Shown here in pieces: positions 22,681 to 34,899 of a stretch of 64,000 nucleotides of DNA (positions are counted from its first letter, which is position 1; the number at the start of each line of letters is the position of its first letter). Under the pieces are notes generated by a model. That model worked only from the letters and a program-made list of their open reading frames with translations, did not search any database and was not told the DNA's origin. Source of the DNA: Arabidopsis thaliana. Its lineage: Eukaryota; Streptophyta; Magnoliopsida; Brassicales; Brassicaceae. A program made the position numbers and the translations under genes. The stretch spans positions 8,371,001 through 8,435,000 of the forward strand of contig NC_003075.7 of assembly GCF_000001735.4 (NCBI RefSeq). The letters run 5' to 3'.

Positions 22681-25600
22681 TAATGTAATAAGAAATATAG
22701 TCTTTGGAATTACTTTATTAATACAAGCATGGTTCAGCCGTACTGTGACATGTATATGATGTTGGTTGTTGTTTTATCTTAATAATATTTTGGTCATTGA
22801 TTAATTAATTTTCTATTTGTGTTAAACTATTAAGCATGTTGTGCATAACCTTCGTGTTTCTTCAGGAAAAAGTTAATTCTTGTATTATAAAATTAACTAA
22901 ATATAATTATAAATTCATATTACTAATAAAAAACATGAATTTAGATACACAAAAACTAATCTATATGTGTGGGTAACGAAATGTTTTATAGTAACAAAAA
23001 TGTATATCATTCTTTTACCAGTATTTTAGATTAAATTTAAATAGAAAACAAAGAATAACATGTGACCTACTCATGTATTTTCACAAAAAAAAGTTTAAGT
23101 ATTTTTATTATATCCAGAAACAACAATAATTTATGAACTTTACAAGAATGATGATATTATTTTTGCTTCTATGAAAACAATTATTATTATTTTTGGTGGG
23201 AATGAAAAATAACTAATAGTTTAGAAATACCTAGAATGTTTAGAAAAATTTAACGATAAGTTTGACCCTCCTAAAAAATATTTATGTCTCCGCCATTGGG
23301 TGGAGAAGAGATCAGAGTTACTGTGTGACGATAGAATAATAATACCCAAACAAGGAGAGTTAACAATAAATATTTCTTAGATTGATTTCCCCAAATGGAT
23401 AAAGCAGCGTTACAGAATGTATGCAAGGAAAATCCAAAGTATTTCAATACCCAATCTCAATAATGCAAATGTGAGCTTCTCACTGAAATTTTCTTCTCTC
23501 AAGCATTTAAATAAAATAGTGCAAGAAAGAATCATCAAGAGTTAACTATTTCCAAAGACGTAAAAAAGTTTTGATTTTCATTTTGCCAGTAAGTAGCAAA
23601 GTATCGTTTTTTTCACATATTTGTTTAGCAAACCATAGTCCAAGACCCAAGAATGAAAATGTCTTGGTTGAGAAAATCAGCAGATTAATAGGCTTGTTCT
23701 TAGACGCATAATCTAGCAAATGCTTTACGCAATTAAGCAGATATATAGATTTTTATCGAAGCTTTCCCCAAAACATAATCTCTCAAATACAAAATCATAT
23801 ATAACCGCTGGTTTAACCTACATTTTTTATTAGTTACTGAAAATTCTATACAGTGGTTACAAATACGAGAGGTTTTTTGGGATTAAAAAAACTCAAGAGT
23901 ATAATCTGAATTTTAACCTATAATTTTAGTGGCAAATATAAAATTTCTTCTCTCATAGTCTCATGTTATTTGTTATGTGAATAAGCTAAAGCTCATTTTC
24001 AAACTATGCATTCTATTCTTTAAAAAAAGAAAGAGAAAAACCATGCATCATATTTCACAAATATCTATCAGTTCTAATATCATGTCGTGTCGTTTTTCTT
24101 AGTCAGAATATCTAAGTTGACGCTTCACATTGAAGACAAAATCAATCCTTTTAGGTTTCCATTGATAGAATGCTTAAAGCTTACAACTTGAGTTTCAGGA
24201 TGTTTAAATACAAAGGTGGAGACTTGGCTAAACCTTAGAGAGATTTGACAGATGTCATACATCAGGTTGAGTTTTCTAAATCAAGGGTTGAGAAACGATT
24301 CTCGAGCTTAATGTTGAACTGCTTTCCCATACAAGAAGTCGTTATCTCCTTATTGCCAGCTCCACTTTTGTCATTACTTGAGGAAACTTCTAAGCTCTGT
24401 TTGCTTGAACCAGATGACCGTTGCTTCCACTTTTGTTTCTTGGGCTTGGTTTGTGCTGAGGCCCATCAGTTTCATTTTCCTCTTTACTCCATTAGCCGAA
24501 AGGACAACGTACTTCGTTGTCTAAATATTTTGTTGTAATTGCAATGACATAAAACAAATATTCGTTAATTTCCCTATGTTAATTCTTTTAATTAAAGGGG
24601 TCAAAAAAGTATTACTAAAGTGAGCTATTTAAGGTTGCAAATATATTTTATCTATATTTTAACCTGAATTATTTTCCCACCTAGGAAGAGTAAAAATGCA
24701 AAGATTACTAATGAAGAAAAGCCCCATAATTTTGTTTTTTTTTTTGTTTTTACAATTCGTTTCTAGAAACTCAAAATATGAAAAGTTGAATCGTTTCAAA
24801 AAGAAATTGCTGGTTCGTTAATTTGCTACGTCTAATCGTTTATTTATAATTATTTTCTTATATCGTGCTTATGAACTTATAATGCAACGTATGATACATG
24901 CATTTCCCCTACTGTTCGAATACCAATTGCAGATTCAATGCAAGTCAGCAAGTATCTCCTAAATTATTTCTTAGCAGTAGATATTCTTCTTAATGATTAC
25001 AATCTTTTAGCAGTAGATATTCTTCTCAATTATGATATGTGACGTGGAATATATATTTTCATCTGTTATATAAAAACAGTCGCAATTATTCAAACAAAAT
25101 GTATAGGAAAATAAATAAGTGGTGTGAATATGTGATTCAAATGAATCTGTAATATTCTCAAAATTCCTACCTCCGTGAATTCTAGAAAATGTCGTCGATC
25201 GGAACAAATTTGAAAATAGAATGATTTGTGTGGATAAACTTTTAAATCATTGTGTGGGAACGCACGGATTCTACAAAATCATGCTGGCCAAGTTAAGCTT
25301 CATAGCCTTAATGCATTCACAGCTATGGACAGTCGAGTTGTACGTTAATATGTCTTCTATGGACAGGAGCGGGTAAGATGGCCAATGAGGTCATTATGTT
25401 GAGATGTACGTAGACAAATTTCAATGTTGTTCTTTCTGAGTATTAAAAGAGTGTGATCACTGATTTTGAAGTCAGAAAAAACAAAAGAACATGTTTAAAG
25501 CGTCAAGTTTATCGCATCGTCTCGGTTCTCAGATTGTGTATTTGGTAGCTGCGGTGGTGGCTAAATTGCGGTCTCTTTTGTTGACATCACTTGTATTTCT

Positions 25601-26799
25601 TGACTAGTTATTTGTGCTACCTGGTTTTGAATGTGTCTTGCTAGTGCGGTTCTTCATAATTGAAGTTAGTGCTGCAATGAGTTATCACCTCTTGTTGCGT
25701 TTGTTTTGTGTTCTAGAAGAGTTAGTAAGATCGATGGTGTTCGATGTGGTTATGAATCGCATAAATCATGCTCTGCTCTATCCGACTTTGGGGAAAGAAA
25801 TTGGTAGATGGAGCTTGCATCGTTCGCATAATTTGGTTCTTGAGGTTCCATATTATTGGAAAGCTTATGGACTTGAACAACGAGTCACTGTCACATGACG
25901 CGAGAGGAGTTTATGCCAGAGAACTTTGAGTTTCTACCGTTGACGGCTCATCCTTAGACCTCCAATTCAAAGTTTTTAATGCAAATAGTTTAGCATTATG
26001 CTTTTTTCAAGCAGTAGTTACCCTTCTTCTTAAAAAAACAAAAAACAAAAAACTTAATTATAAGATAAAATTTCAAAATAGTCATATTTTTATCTAACTC
26101 GTTCGGCTTCAACGCTTTGGTTGAGTTGATTGACCAAAACTTGTGAATCACGATGTATGCTTCTATGTTTTATTTTTCTTGTTATAGGATCATTTGTATA
26201 GGCTTAAAATCTTTTGATTGTAAATTTATATTTTTATCATTTCAATAAAATATTTTTATTTTTATTTAAGAAAAAACAGAAAAAAACAAAAAACAAAAGA
26301 ACATAATTGTTGCGTACAAAATGAGTGGCTAATGGGTTTGAACTAGACAGAAAAAGTTAGGGACGTTTTATCAAAGACTATTGTAGGCTTATACTTGTTT
26401 GTTTTAGGACTTGTCGTTCTATGTCTATTTGTAGTAGTCTCTACTTGTTAGAATAAGATGATTTTTTCAAAACTAATTTTGCACAAGTGATTTGAACTTT
26501 AACAAACAGCGACAATTATTAATTTATTATATGGGATTCAGCCATGTGACTAGAATTAAATTGTTCAATCCAAGAGTTCTAGACCCAAAAAAAAAACAGT
26601 ACTGCCCTTTCAATTTAAAATAATTTGAGAATCAATTAAAGAGCTTAAAGTAGTTGAAAAGTACATAAGTCCAATGTAGAAAAGGTCTTGTCACAACTCT
26701 ACATATAGACCATAAATCAGAGATTTAAGCACTTCAAACCTTGAGCTCCCTCCTCTCTCTCTCTCTCTCTCTTTGTCTTCAAAATATTCTCAGAAAACA
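22681..26799. other. Intergenic interval between GLP9 and CML8
   Basis: About 4.1 kb, mostly AT-rich. Two patches have a more gene-like composition. One is around 24200-24520; the other, 25480-26290, has open stretches on the + strand and ends in A-rich tracts and AATAAA-like signals. Neither can be assigned to a family. A short direct repeat (GCAGTAGATATTCTTCT) occurs at 24976 and 25013. A CT microsatellite at 26753-26772 lies in the CML8 leader. Confidence 0.55.
26753..26772 (+). repeat. (CT)10 in the CML8 5' leader
   Basis: Pyrimidine dinucleotide run 27 bases before the CML8 ATG. Such CT-rich leaders are common near plant transcription starts. Confidence 0.85.
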
Positions 26800-28996
26800 A
26801 TGGAAGAAACAGCACTGACAAAAGATCAGATCACTGAGTTCAAAGAAGCCTTTTGTCTCTTCGACAAAGACGGCGACGGTTCTCTTCCTTTCTCTAGATG
26901 GTCATATATAGAATAAAGATAATAAAGACGACGACTAATATTATGTTGTGTGACATTTATTTATGGTTGTTTGGAATCCTTTAATAGGTTGTATAACGGT
27001 GGAAGAACTTGCAACAGTGATCCGTTCGTTGGATCAGAATCCGACAGAACAAGAACTTCATGATATCATCACTGAGATTGATTCTGATAGCAACGGCACC
27101 ATTGAATTTGCTGAGTTTCTCAACCTCATGGCCAAAAAACTTCAGGTTCCACTCTCTCTTGATCTCTCATGCTTATTTATTTCACAACTAATTACATCAA
27201 GTTAACGTAGCCACGTACAAACCAAAAAGTTACATCAAGTGAAATTTTTTTGTCTATATGATTTCTTATATATTATGTTATAGGTCCCTTATTGTAACTC
27301 TTTGATATGGGATCCTAACAGGTTCTAGTCAAAATGGAGCTGTCTCATTCATTATGCTTCTAGTTTATTAAAAACTCTTAAGAAATATATTGGAAATATT
27401 CAGCTTTTGTATTACAGCAAAATCTGTTTTGCTTTCGGTTTTTCACTACGAATAAATCTGATTTGTGAAGAACTAGACACGTAAATGTGTATAATGTAAA
27501 CAAAGACTTTTATGACAATAGTTTTTTTGTATGTTAAGTTGTTGTCATGATCATGTGATGGTTTAGGAAAGTGATGCGGAGGAAGAGCTGAAAGAAGCAT
27601 TCAAAGTCTTTGACAAAGACCAAAATGGATACATCTCTGCCAGTGAGGTCCGTGACTCTTACTCTCTTTTTTTTCTCTCTTTATTACTAATTTGATATAT
27701 GTGTCAATGTGTATATTTAGTTAGATATATGCTTGACTTATTGAGAACTTAAAAGGGAACTTATGCGGAAAATCCTCTTTAAGAACTTATAAAAACAAAT
27801 TAGTTCGATGCACTGGATTGCGTTTTGTACAACGTTCTCCAATAATACCATGTACGGTCTAACTGTGTTTTTATTTGGTTATAAATGATTAGAGCTATAA
27901 TTATTTAGATTTTTGTATCTACTAGAAATCCTTATCTAAATTTTGGTTATTGTCAAATTTAGTTTAGGTACATGAACCAATTTCATAAATGTCTTCTTTG
28001 CTTAAGTGGTACATGCTCTATATCTCTAAAGTGTCGTCAAATACAGGCTAAGCACAATAATTATGAGCATAGTATTTTTATGTAACCACTTGGACCAATT
28101 AATTCTGCATTAACTAGAAAAAACGAGAAATCCAGCTAAAACACACTTTCACATATGTAGAATCAATGACAAATATCAGACAACAAAGCCAGACGATCTT
28201 CCAATTTAAAGAGATCCATAGTTGTCTCATTTATGTTCTAAAACATTTTTTAACAAGACATGGCCATTTATTTATTTGATTTTATATTTTCGAAAGTCTG
28301 TTTTCCATCGTGAGGGCTTAGAGCTAGCTGGCATTGTGAATCTTTAGAGAATAACGAAGAGGAACAAAAGAAATTTTAATACAAAGTAGTTAGATAGAGT
28401 AAAATGCGTTTGATTTTATTGGTTTATTTGACAGGAGGGCACATGTTTCACCTAGTTTAATTAAATATATATACCTTTCTTTACATCCTCAAAAGTTACA
28501 TTAATGCAGACACCTTTTTGCATGCAACACAATTCAATTTATTAATTTGGGGTTTTCTATATCGATTGGTCAAAACTTAGGCTAAAACCAGCTGTATTTT
28601 GCTTACAACTTAAAAAAAAAAAAACTAAACAATTGTATGAATTTGGTTTATTCATATTTTTCGTACCGAAATTAGAAATTGTTCAAGTTAGGCCGTTTGA
28701 CCTACTATATTGTATTGCATATTCAAATGGATAATAAACAATTATTATTCTCTGTACAGGGTCAGACCCGTCTGATTAACATGCACAACTTAATTTACAA
28801 TAATTAGACTAACAATTACGTTAATTATTTATTAATTTGAAAAGCTTTGTTATTGCAGTTGAGTCATGTAATGATAAATCTAGGAGAAAAGCTAACAGAT
28901 GAAGAAGTTGAACAAATGATAAAGGAGGCAGATTTGGATGGTGATGGCCAAGTCAATTATGATGAATTTGTCAAGATGATGATCAACATTGACTGA
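26800..28996 (+). CDS. CML8: Calmodulin-like protein 8 (CML8/CAM8)
   Basis: Four exons (26800-26878, 26988-27145, 27567-27647, 28859-28996) give 151 aa. Four EF hands can be read: [36 protein letters not shown] and [12 protein letters not shown]. Each has acidic residues at loop positions 1, 3 and 12 and Gly at position 6, so all four should bind calcium. The first loop is split by intron 1. The length is two residues longer than canonical calmodulin, with close overall similarity (start [18 protein letters not shown], end FVKMMMNID). It should act as a calcium sensor that binds amphipathic helices in target proteins. Intron 3 is unusually long for the gene (1,211 bases). From memory it is At4g14640, reported as responsive to bacterial infection and salicylate. 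Confidence 0.93.
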
Positions 28997-29759
28997 TTAC
29001 TTTTTCTAAATCTATTTATTATATAAGCCAATGATCCTTAATTACCTTGTTAGTTGTTACTACTTCGTGTTCACACCATCTCAACAAATTCTCCATTATT
29101 CCACATTCATTGAAATTTTCAGATCCAGTTTTGTTTTATCACTTGTGAAGCTGTCAAATCCAATATAATCTCTATATTATAGCTTTCTCTATATGATTTT
29201 GGAATTCTGTTTATACATAGTTTGTTTCTATATTATAGCTTTTTCGATATGATATTTTTCTTCTTCTTGCAATCTTTGATTATAGGTGTTTCAATATGAT
29301 TTTGGAATTATATTTAGCGAATGAATACGAAACACAATTTTTTTTGTGGAAAATGCAAAAAATCTTAAAACAAAGCAGCATATTGAGTTTATGTGAATGC
29401 TAAAGTATTTGGATATTATTTTCCTCATGAAAGTGAGGAGTTGAACTCCTTCACTCAAACGAAAATATCTAATGGCTAAACCACTAGTCTAGACACTTTA
29501 AAGAATAATTGAAAATGATTTATGTAAAAAAAAAGAAAAGTGAGACTGTGAGAAAGCCATGCCCATATAATATTTAGTAAGAAAATAATAATAAAATTAC
29601 AGGTAGTAAAAAAATTTCCACACTTTATCAAAAACCCCTCAAACAGAAAATCCCAATTTAAGTATACAGAAAAGAGAAAACCCAATCCACACTTTCACTT
29701 ATTTCCTCCCAATTTCTCAGAATAATTAGACAAAAACCATCAAATCACAAATAATTAGT
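28997..29759. other. Tail-to-tail spacer between CML8 and the repeat protein
   Basis: Holds the 3' ends of two convergent genes. Imperfect repeats of a TATTATAGCTTT-TATGATTTTGGAATT motif occur at 29174-29316. A tRNA-like relic lies at 29430-29495. Confidence 0.55.
29430..29495 (-). other. tRNA-like (Pol III A/B box) relic
   Basis: Reading the minus strand, CTAGTGGTTTAGCCATTAG resembles the D-arm/A-box region of a tRNA. About 20 bases further, GGAGTTCAACTCC resembles a B box and T-arm. No full cloverleaf or CCA-side stem can be drawn, so it is more likely the head of a degraded tRNA-derived SINE or a decayed tRNA than a working gene. Confidence 0.35.
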
Positions 29760-31817
29760 TCAATTCATTGCGGTGGTGCAACAAAGGCATGTTCCCAAGA
29801 GCGAAGATTTACTCCGTTTTCTGACTATGCCTTTCATAGAATCAGGTGAAGCTTTCTTGTCCACCAAGTTATCTTCTGAGCCCTTGGTTTCTTTGAAGCT
29901 ATCATTGTGTTTCTTCAACGACCCTAGAGACATCTCGCTGCCTCTTGATTTCACAGACTCACTTCTCTTCAGCATCACAGTTTTCTCTTCCACATCGATT
30001 GTTGCCTCGTATATCTCAGTCTTGTCCTCACAGAGTACCGGAGTATTCTCTACCGATTCATCGCGTCTTTCTTCGATTCTTAGGCCATGATCAAAGCTAG
30101 GAGCTGGCATCTCAAATCTAGCTTCTTTACTGCTTTCAATTATCGCTTCAATAGTCTCTTGCGTTTTGTTGCTTCCTACGCAAGGAACAAGCAGAGCTGC
30201 AGACGTGTTAGCTTTCTCTAAACCCATCTTGTTTCTTGAAGGAAACGCAACCTCTGAAACCAAATGTTGAACAAGCGAATCTCCAATAACTCTACTATTC
30301 TGGCTCACTGGGAGTGATCTACATCGATACATGCGTCTTAGACTCGCTTCTCTTTTCTCCTTCTCTTCTTTATAAACTCCAAGACCAGTGTCTTGATTTG
30401 CATTTGACTCTTGCGAACAAGGTTTAGAGTTGGAGATCGCCTTATCGGCTTTTCCTTTGTCTGTAACTTCTTCATCATGAACAATACGATAGTCCAGATT
30501 CAGAATCTCCTGTGGCTCGATTTCAGGAAACTCTTCCCTTCCTCTTCTCTGTTCAATTCCAGTCTCTTGATCAAGCTTTACAACTTCCTCTGAATGAACA
30601 ATTTCGTCCCGAGACTCATTCACCATGTTTTCATCAGTATCAACAGTTGCAAAACATCTTGGAGATTCAAAGACAATCTCATCAATCACACAGAGCCTTT
30701 CTTCATTACCAGACACTGTCGAATTCAATTTGCTCACAACAGTTTGAGTTCCATTCACAATCTCATCAATCACACAGAGCCTTTCTTCATTACCAGACAC
30801 TGTCGAATTCAATTTGCTCACAACAGTTTGAGTTCCATTCATAGACAACACTTCCACTTCTCTTGCTTCACTCAAATTTTCAACACCTGATAATGAACAG
30901 AGAGACAGGATTGCATTAGGTTTATTTTCAAATATGAAGAGAGGAGAGAAAAATTAAGATCAACCTTTCGCAACTGATGTCTGTTTTTGAAGCTTCTCAG
31001 ATGTTTCCATTACCAAGCTCTCCAAGCCACTATGGTCCATCTCTTCTTCGAAATGTTTTACTTTCGGTTCATCAACTAAATCCTTGCTATGTGGTTCTGT
31101 TTCTTCAACACCATCACACAAACTCTCTTTCTCTTCATCTCCATCGTTTCCTTCACCTGCAAGAAAGAACTGATCTTCCGTGGTCTCTATGGGAATAGAG
31201 TCAAACGGAGACATTCCATTAGTTTCTAGCGTCGAGCTCTCTTTCTCTAGATCTCCTTCTTTTTCTTCACCCGCAAGAAACAACTGATCTTGCCTGGTCT
31301 CTACTAATATTGAGTCCAATGGAGACATTCCATTGATTTCTAGCTTTAAACTTTCCTTCTCTTGATCTCCATCTTTTTCTTCACCCTCAAGAAACACTTG
31401 CTCTTGCGTGATCTCTACGGGAACAGACTCCAATGGAGACATTCCATTGGTTTCTAGGTTTGAGCTCTCTTTCTCTTCATCTCCATCTTTTTCTTCACCT
31501 TCAAGAAACACTTGATCTTGCGCGGTCTCTAAAGAAACAGAGTCCAATGGAGACATTCCATTGGTTTCTAGCTTTGAGCTCTCTATCTCTTCATCTCCAT
31601 CTTTACTTTCACAAGCAATAAACACCAGATCTTGCGTGGTATCTACGGAAGAAGCCAATGGAGGTATTCCATTGTTTTTAAGCTTTGAGCTCTCTTCTTG
31701 ATCTGCAATTACACAGACATCTATATTCAGTGAGAACACTAACAATACAAACAATAATAATAATAAGACTATTGTTGGTTTACCTGATAAAATGGCAGTT
31801 GCGTTGTTGTTTCCCAT
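29760..31817 (-). CDS. Uncharacterised acidic repeat protein (At4g14650 type)
   Basis: Predicted exons on the minus strand are 31817-31784, 31702-30965 and 30886-29760, giving 632 aa. I do not recognise a functional domain. The second exon encodes about five copies of a 38-residue acidic unit around LETNGMSPLDS...FLEGEEKDGDEEKESS. The third begins with two identical 28-residue units (NGTQTVVSK...VIDEIV). After about residue 400 the sequence is polar, with YRCRSLPVSQNSR and many Ser/Lys/Glu residues. It ends GTCLCCTTAMN, a Cys cluster that might be lipidated. The first ATG is at 31817; the frame is open just upstream only with TTG. Intron 1 is 81 bases, open in frame, so its retention would add a 27-residue hydrophobic segment. 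The gene is convergent with CML8. The role is unknown and the protein is probably largely disordered. Confidence 0.75.
30673..30840. repeat. Perfect 84-bp tandem duplication inside the repeat protein gene
   Basis: Units 30673-30756 and 30757-30840 are identical base for base and keep the reading frame (28 codons each). The lack of any difference indicates a very recent event or gene conversion. Confidence 0.97.
31213..31680. repeat. Coding minisatellite, 114-bp units
   Basis: The marker ATTCCATT recurs at 31213, 31327, 31441 and 31555 (steps of exactly 114) and again at 31666 (step 111). Units differ at many positions but keep the frame, giving 38-residue protein repeats. Confidence 0.95.
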
Positions 31818-33344
31818 ATCATCTCCTTTGTTCAATTTTCAACAGATCAAAATCTTTTGAACAAATCTGAAAACCCGAAACAGAGAACAATAAGAGGTTT
31901 CTGTCTGAACGGAGAGTTCCGGGTACTGTTTGTGTCCTGCTTGATAAAGTATCAAACATGTTTGGTAATTTTATTGATTTTTGTTATAAATTTGATTCAA
32001 TGATTATTAGTTGGCGTCACTTTGTTGGGACCCTACAGAACATTATGAGACCATATGATTTGTAAATTTTTCATATAAAACCGTAGGACACTTCTATATC
32101 TAAGTTGGAATGTATAAAATTGGACCATAACAAACTAAGGTCCAACCACTAAATTTAAGTTTTTTTGCCACAAGTTTAGTGTTTGAAGAACTCCACCAAA
32201 TCTCTAGATAATATTGTGAAAGAAAAAACTTGATATTTTGGTTTGTTTTATTTTTGTTGTGAAATGTGAATCATAATTCCATTTTTGTTATACTTTTTTT
32301 CGGTGCAAACATCAATTCCATTTTAAACCCACAATTATTGGCATTTGTCATAGTCACAACAAATTGAACTCGATAAATTTCCCAAGTAATACTTTGTCTT
32401 TGTTAATGAAGAAGAGGTAGATTCTAAAGTTATATATATTTACGAGTTCTATGGCCCAACAATTATTTCAACCATTCTTGGCCATTGAAAAACATAATTT
32501 TAGTTTATGATTCAATGTTTGGTAAGCAGTGGACACTAATAGAGTCGTAAGAAATTAGAAGGGACTATTGGTGGTGGGTCATTATGTTCATCCCTTTTTT
32601 GTGAGGAAATGATTCGTAAAACATTTATAATCCAAATATTCATAAGAAAACTCTTATGAGACAATGGACCTCATCTTTAATCATTTTTCTTCTCTAACTT
32701 TTATCTTAGATATAATTAAAATGATTTGAGCTACGGTATAGCCCATAATCAGCTATCAACTTTTGAAAACATTTTCTCTTCTTTTACGTTTAACAAAAAC
32801 ATAAGAGGTCTTTTTTTGCTGGAATTCCTCAAACCAATCCTTTTTGTAATATTAGATACCTTAGAAAATAAATTTGAAGTAGTAGGATAAATGTATAGAC
32901 AGCATTTTAACTTAGTTAATATGCAATTATTGGTTAGCAATTAGAGTGAGTTCGGCTGTTTCATCATGTAATGATTACAACAAATTGGTTCTTCTTTAAT
33001 ATATAGTCTTACATACTTTTTAAAGTCATTTCCTGTTTAATTAAAAATTTAGTTGGAAACCTAAATATAATTATAGCTCTTACTAAAAACTCAAAAACCC
33101 GTTGAATTACCAACTCTTAATCATTTTTTTTGTCACCACCATGAATCTTTTTACGTCTTTGTTGTCCAATATATTCTTTTTTTGTTGATTATTTTTTCTT
33201 AGTCTAAAACTTACTGTATTATTGGTTTAGAGCTATGGCAAAATTGTTTAATAGAAAAAATGTTGCATTTTCAATTCAATATTCTTTTTTAGAAAAAATC
33301 AAAAAAAAACTTTTTCTAAAAACAAAAGGATTGAATATCGATAT

Positions 33345-33515
33345 TCAACTGTATATGTGTTCATTATGTTCAGTGGTGACAATATTCAATCTTTTTCCAA
33401 AAAACAACTGTTTTAATCGTCATCATCTGTTACTTTATTCATTGTCTAAATGTATGATCCGATATCACGGTTGAATATCATCACCCATAAAAATATTGAA
33501 TACATATACAGTTGA
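33345..33515. mobile_element. MITE-like inverted-repeat element (candidate)
   Basis: The 19-base arm TCAACTGTATATGTGTTCA at 33345-33363 is matched in inverted orientation at 33497-33515 with one mismatch. The interior is 133 bases and non-coding. An 18-base perfect palindrome (TTGAATATC then its complement) overlaps the left arm at 33331-33348. A second 11-base inverted repeat is present at 33287-33297 and 33311-33321. No clear target duplication was found, so the class is undecided. Confidence 0.5.
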
Positions 33516-34230
33516 TAAAGTATATGGATGCTCACTCTGATTACTATGAACTGACTTTGAAGTTGGCGAAAACTGATGTGGAATAGTTCATTTAGGAGAT
33601 CAAAGCTTTTGTCTTGAATATGATAAGTGTAACTGTAATCAATCTCTTGTCATACATATATATCGATGATTGAGATTTGGATTATGGATATGTCTTTCCT
33701 AATTGTTTAAGAATTTTGGTTTAAAATTTTTAATTTTTTCATATGCATTTTCGATACTTATAATTTGGATAAATTTTGAATTAGTTAGCATAACAACAAA
33801 ATCAGAATGATCGCGTTTGCATTAATTCAATGATAGCTTGAATGAGAGACTATATAATGGACTTTAATCATCTTGCATTCCAAACTATGGTTATACAGCT
33901 TTTGCTTTTTTTTTTTTTCTTTCTTTTTTTTTCTTCCTCATACAGCTTTTGCTTTTATTAAGATAAAATTACAAACAATAATTGATCAATCTTTTTTTAT
34001 AAATATCTTAGTTCACAATTTGCACTTGTAGAAATTTTTTTATTATTATTTTTACATAGATTTTCACAAAACTAAGTAATTAGTATCTCCTTTTTAGTTT
34101 TTACAATACAATCGGACCAAATCATTGTTAGAATATAAGAAATAAACTCTTACATAAATAGGTACTAAGCAAATGTTTCTAAGTGTACTTTGGCTAGAAG
34201 ACAAGATTTACCTTGACAAGTATGTTGGAT

Positions 34231-34412
34231 CAGGCCCGACTCTACACATGTGCTGGAGGAGCTGAGGCACAGGGTCCACCCAAAATTTCTCTTTTTTTTA
34301 AAGTAAATCTAGTACAATTACGATCCAAAAAAAAATTTACATAACAAAACACAGATATGTGAACTAATTTTTTTTCCAGCTCTGGGTCCTTTATTATTTT
34401 GAGCCGACCATG
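34231..34412. mobile_element. Short non-autonomous hAT-like element with 8-bp TSD
   Basis: The 182-bp element begins CAGGCCCGACTC and ends GAGCCGACCATG. The two ends are imperfect inverted repeats (8 of 12), and CAGG(G/C)CCG-type ends resemble Tip100-like hAT elements. It is flanked by TGTTGGAT (34223-34230) and TGTTGAAT (34413-34420), an 8-base duplication with one difference, the length hAT transposases make. It has no coding capacity. Confidence 0.65.
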
Positions 34413-34899
34413 TGTTGAATAGACAATAATTATGCATCATAATACAACTCAATGTGAAACACACGATCTTCGAATTTGCTGAAAATATGAAAATATGATG
34501 AAAGTTATTTCCCCAACAAACACATTTGCCCAGTAAACCTTGTTTTCATATACCTCTATTTGGTATCTTAAAACAAGGTATTTTCATAAGTTGAAAGTTT
34601 AGTTTGAAATTAACTATAAAAATATATAAAGCTTTCGTGGGCATGTTCTTGCAACTTGGCATGTTTTTCTTGATGACGTGGACCAAAAATAGTTTGATAA
34701 AATACATGCAATTACTATCTAATTGTTATCAAAGTGTTTTTCAGATACTTCTTTTTATCGAAATAAAATTGTTGGCTATTAGCTAAAGATATTAACTAAA
34801 TAAATATTACTATTCGATTACCGAAGGAAAGGAGAGTCGGGCCAAGAACGAGTATTAACCAATCCTGTGTCATCCACAAATCCAAACATTGAAAATTTT

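Noticed and set aside
24245-24538. 97-aa + strand frame upstream of CML8
   Set aside because: No family feature on the + strand. The minus strand has an equally long, polar open stretch that could be an old retroelement piece, but nothing diagnostic, so I made no gene call.
31784-31835. Start codon upstream of 31817 for the repeat protein (and similarly 19460 for DUF506)
   Set aside because: The extra upstream codons begin with TTG, not ATG; the first ATG codons are 31817 and 19448.
33235-33474. 79-aa + strand frame
   Set aside because: Overlaps the inverted-repeat element and poly-A tracts; composition explains it.
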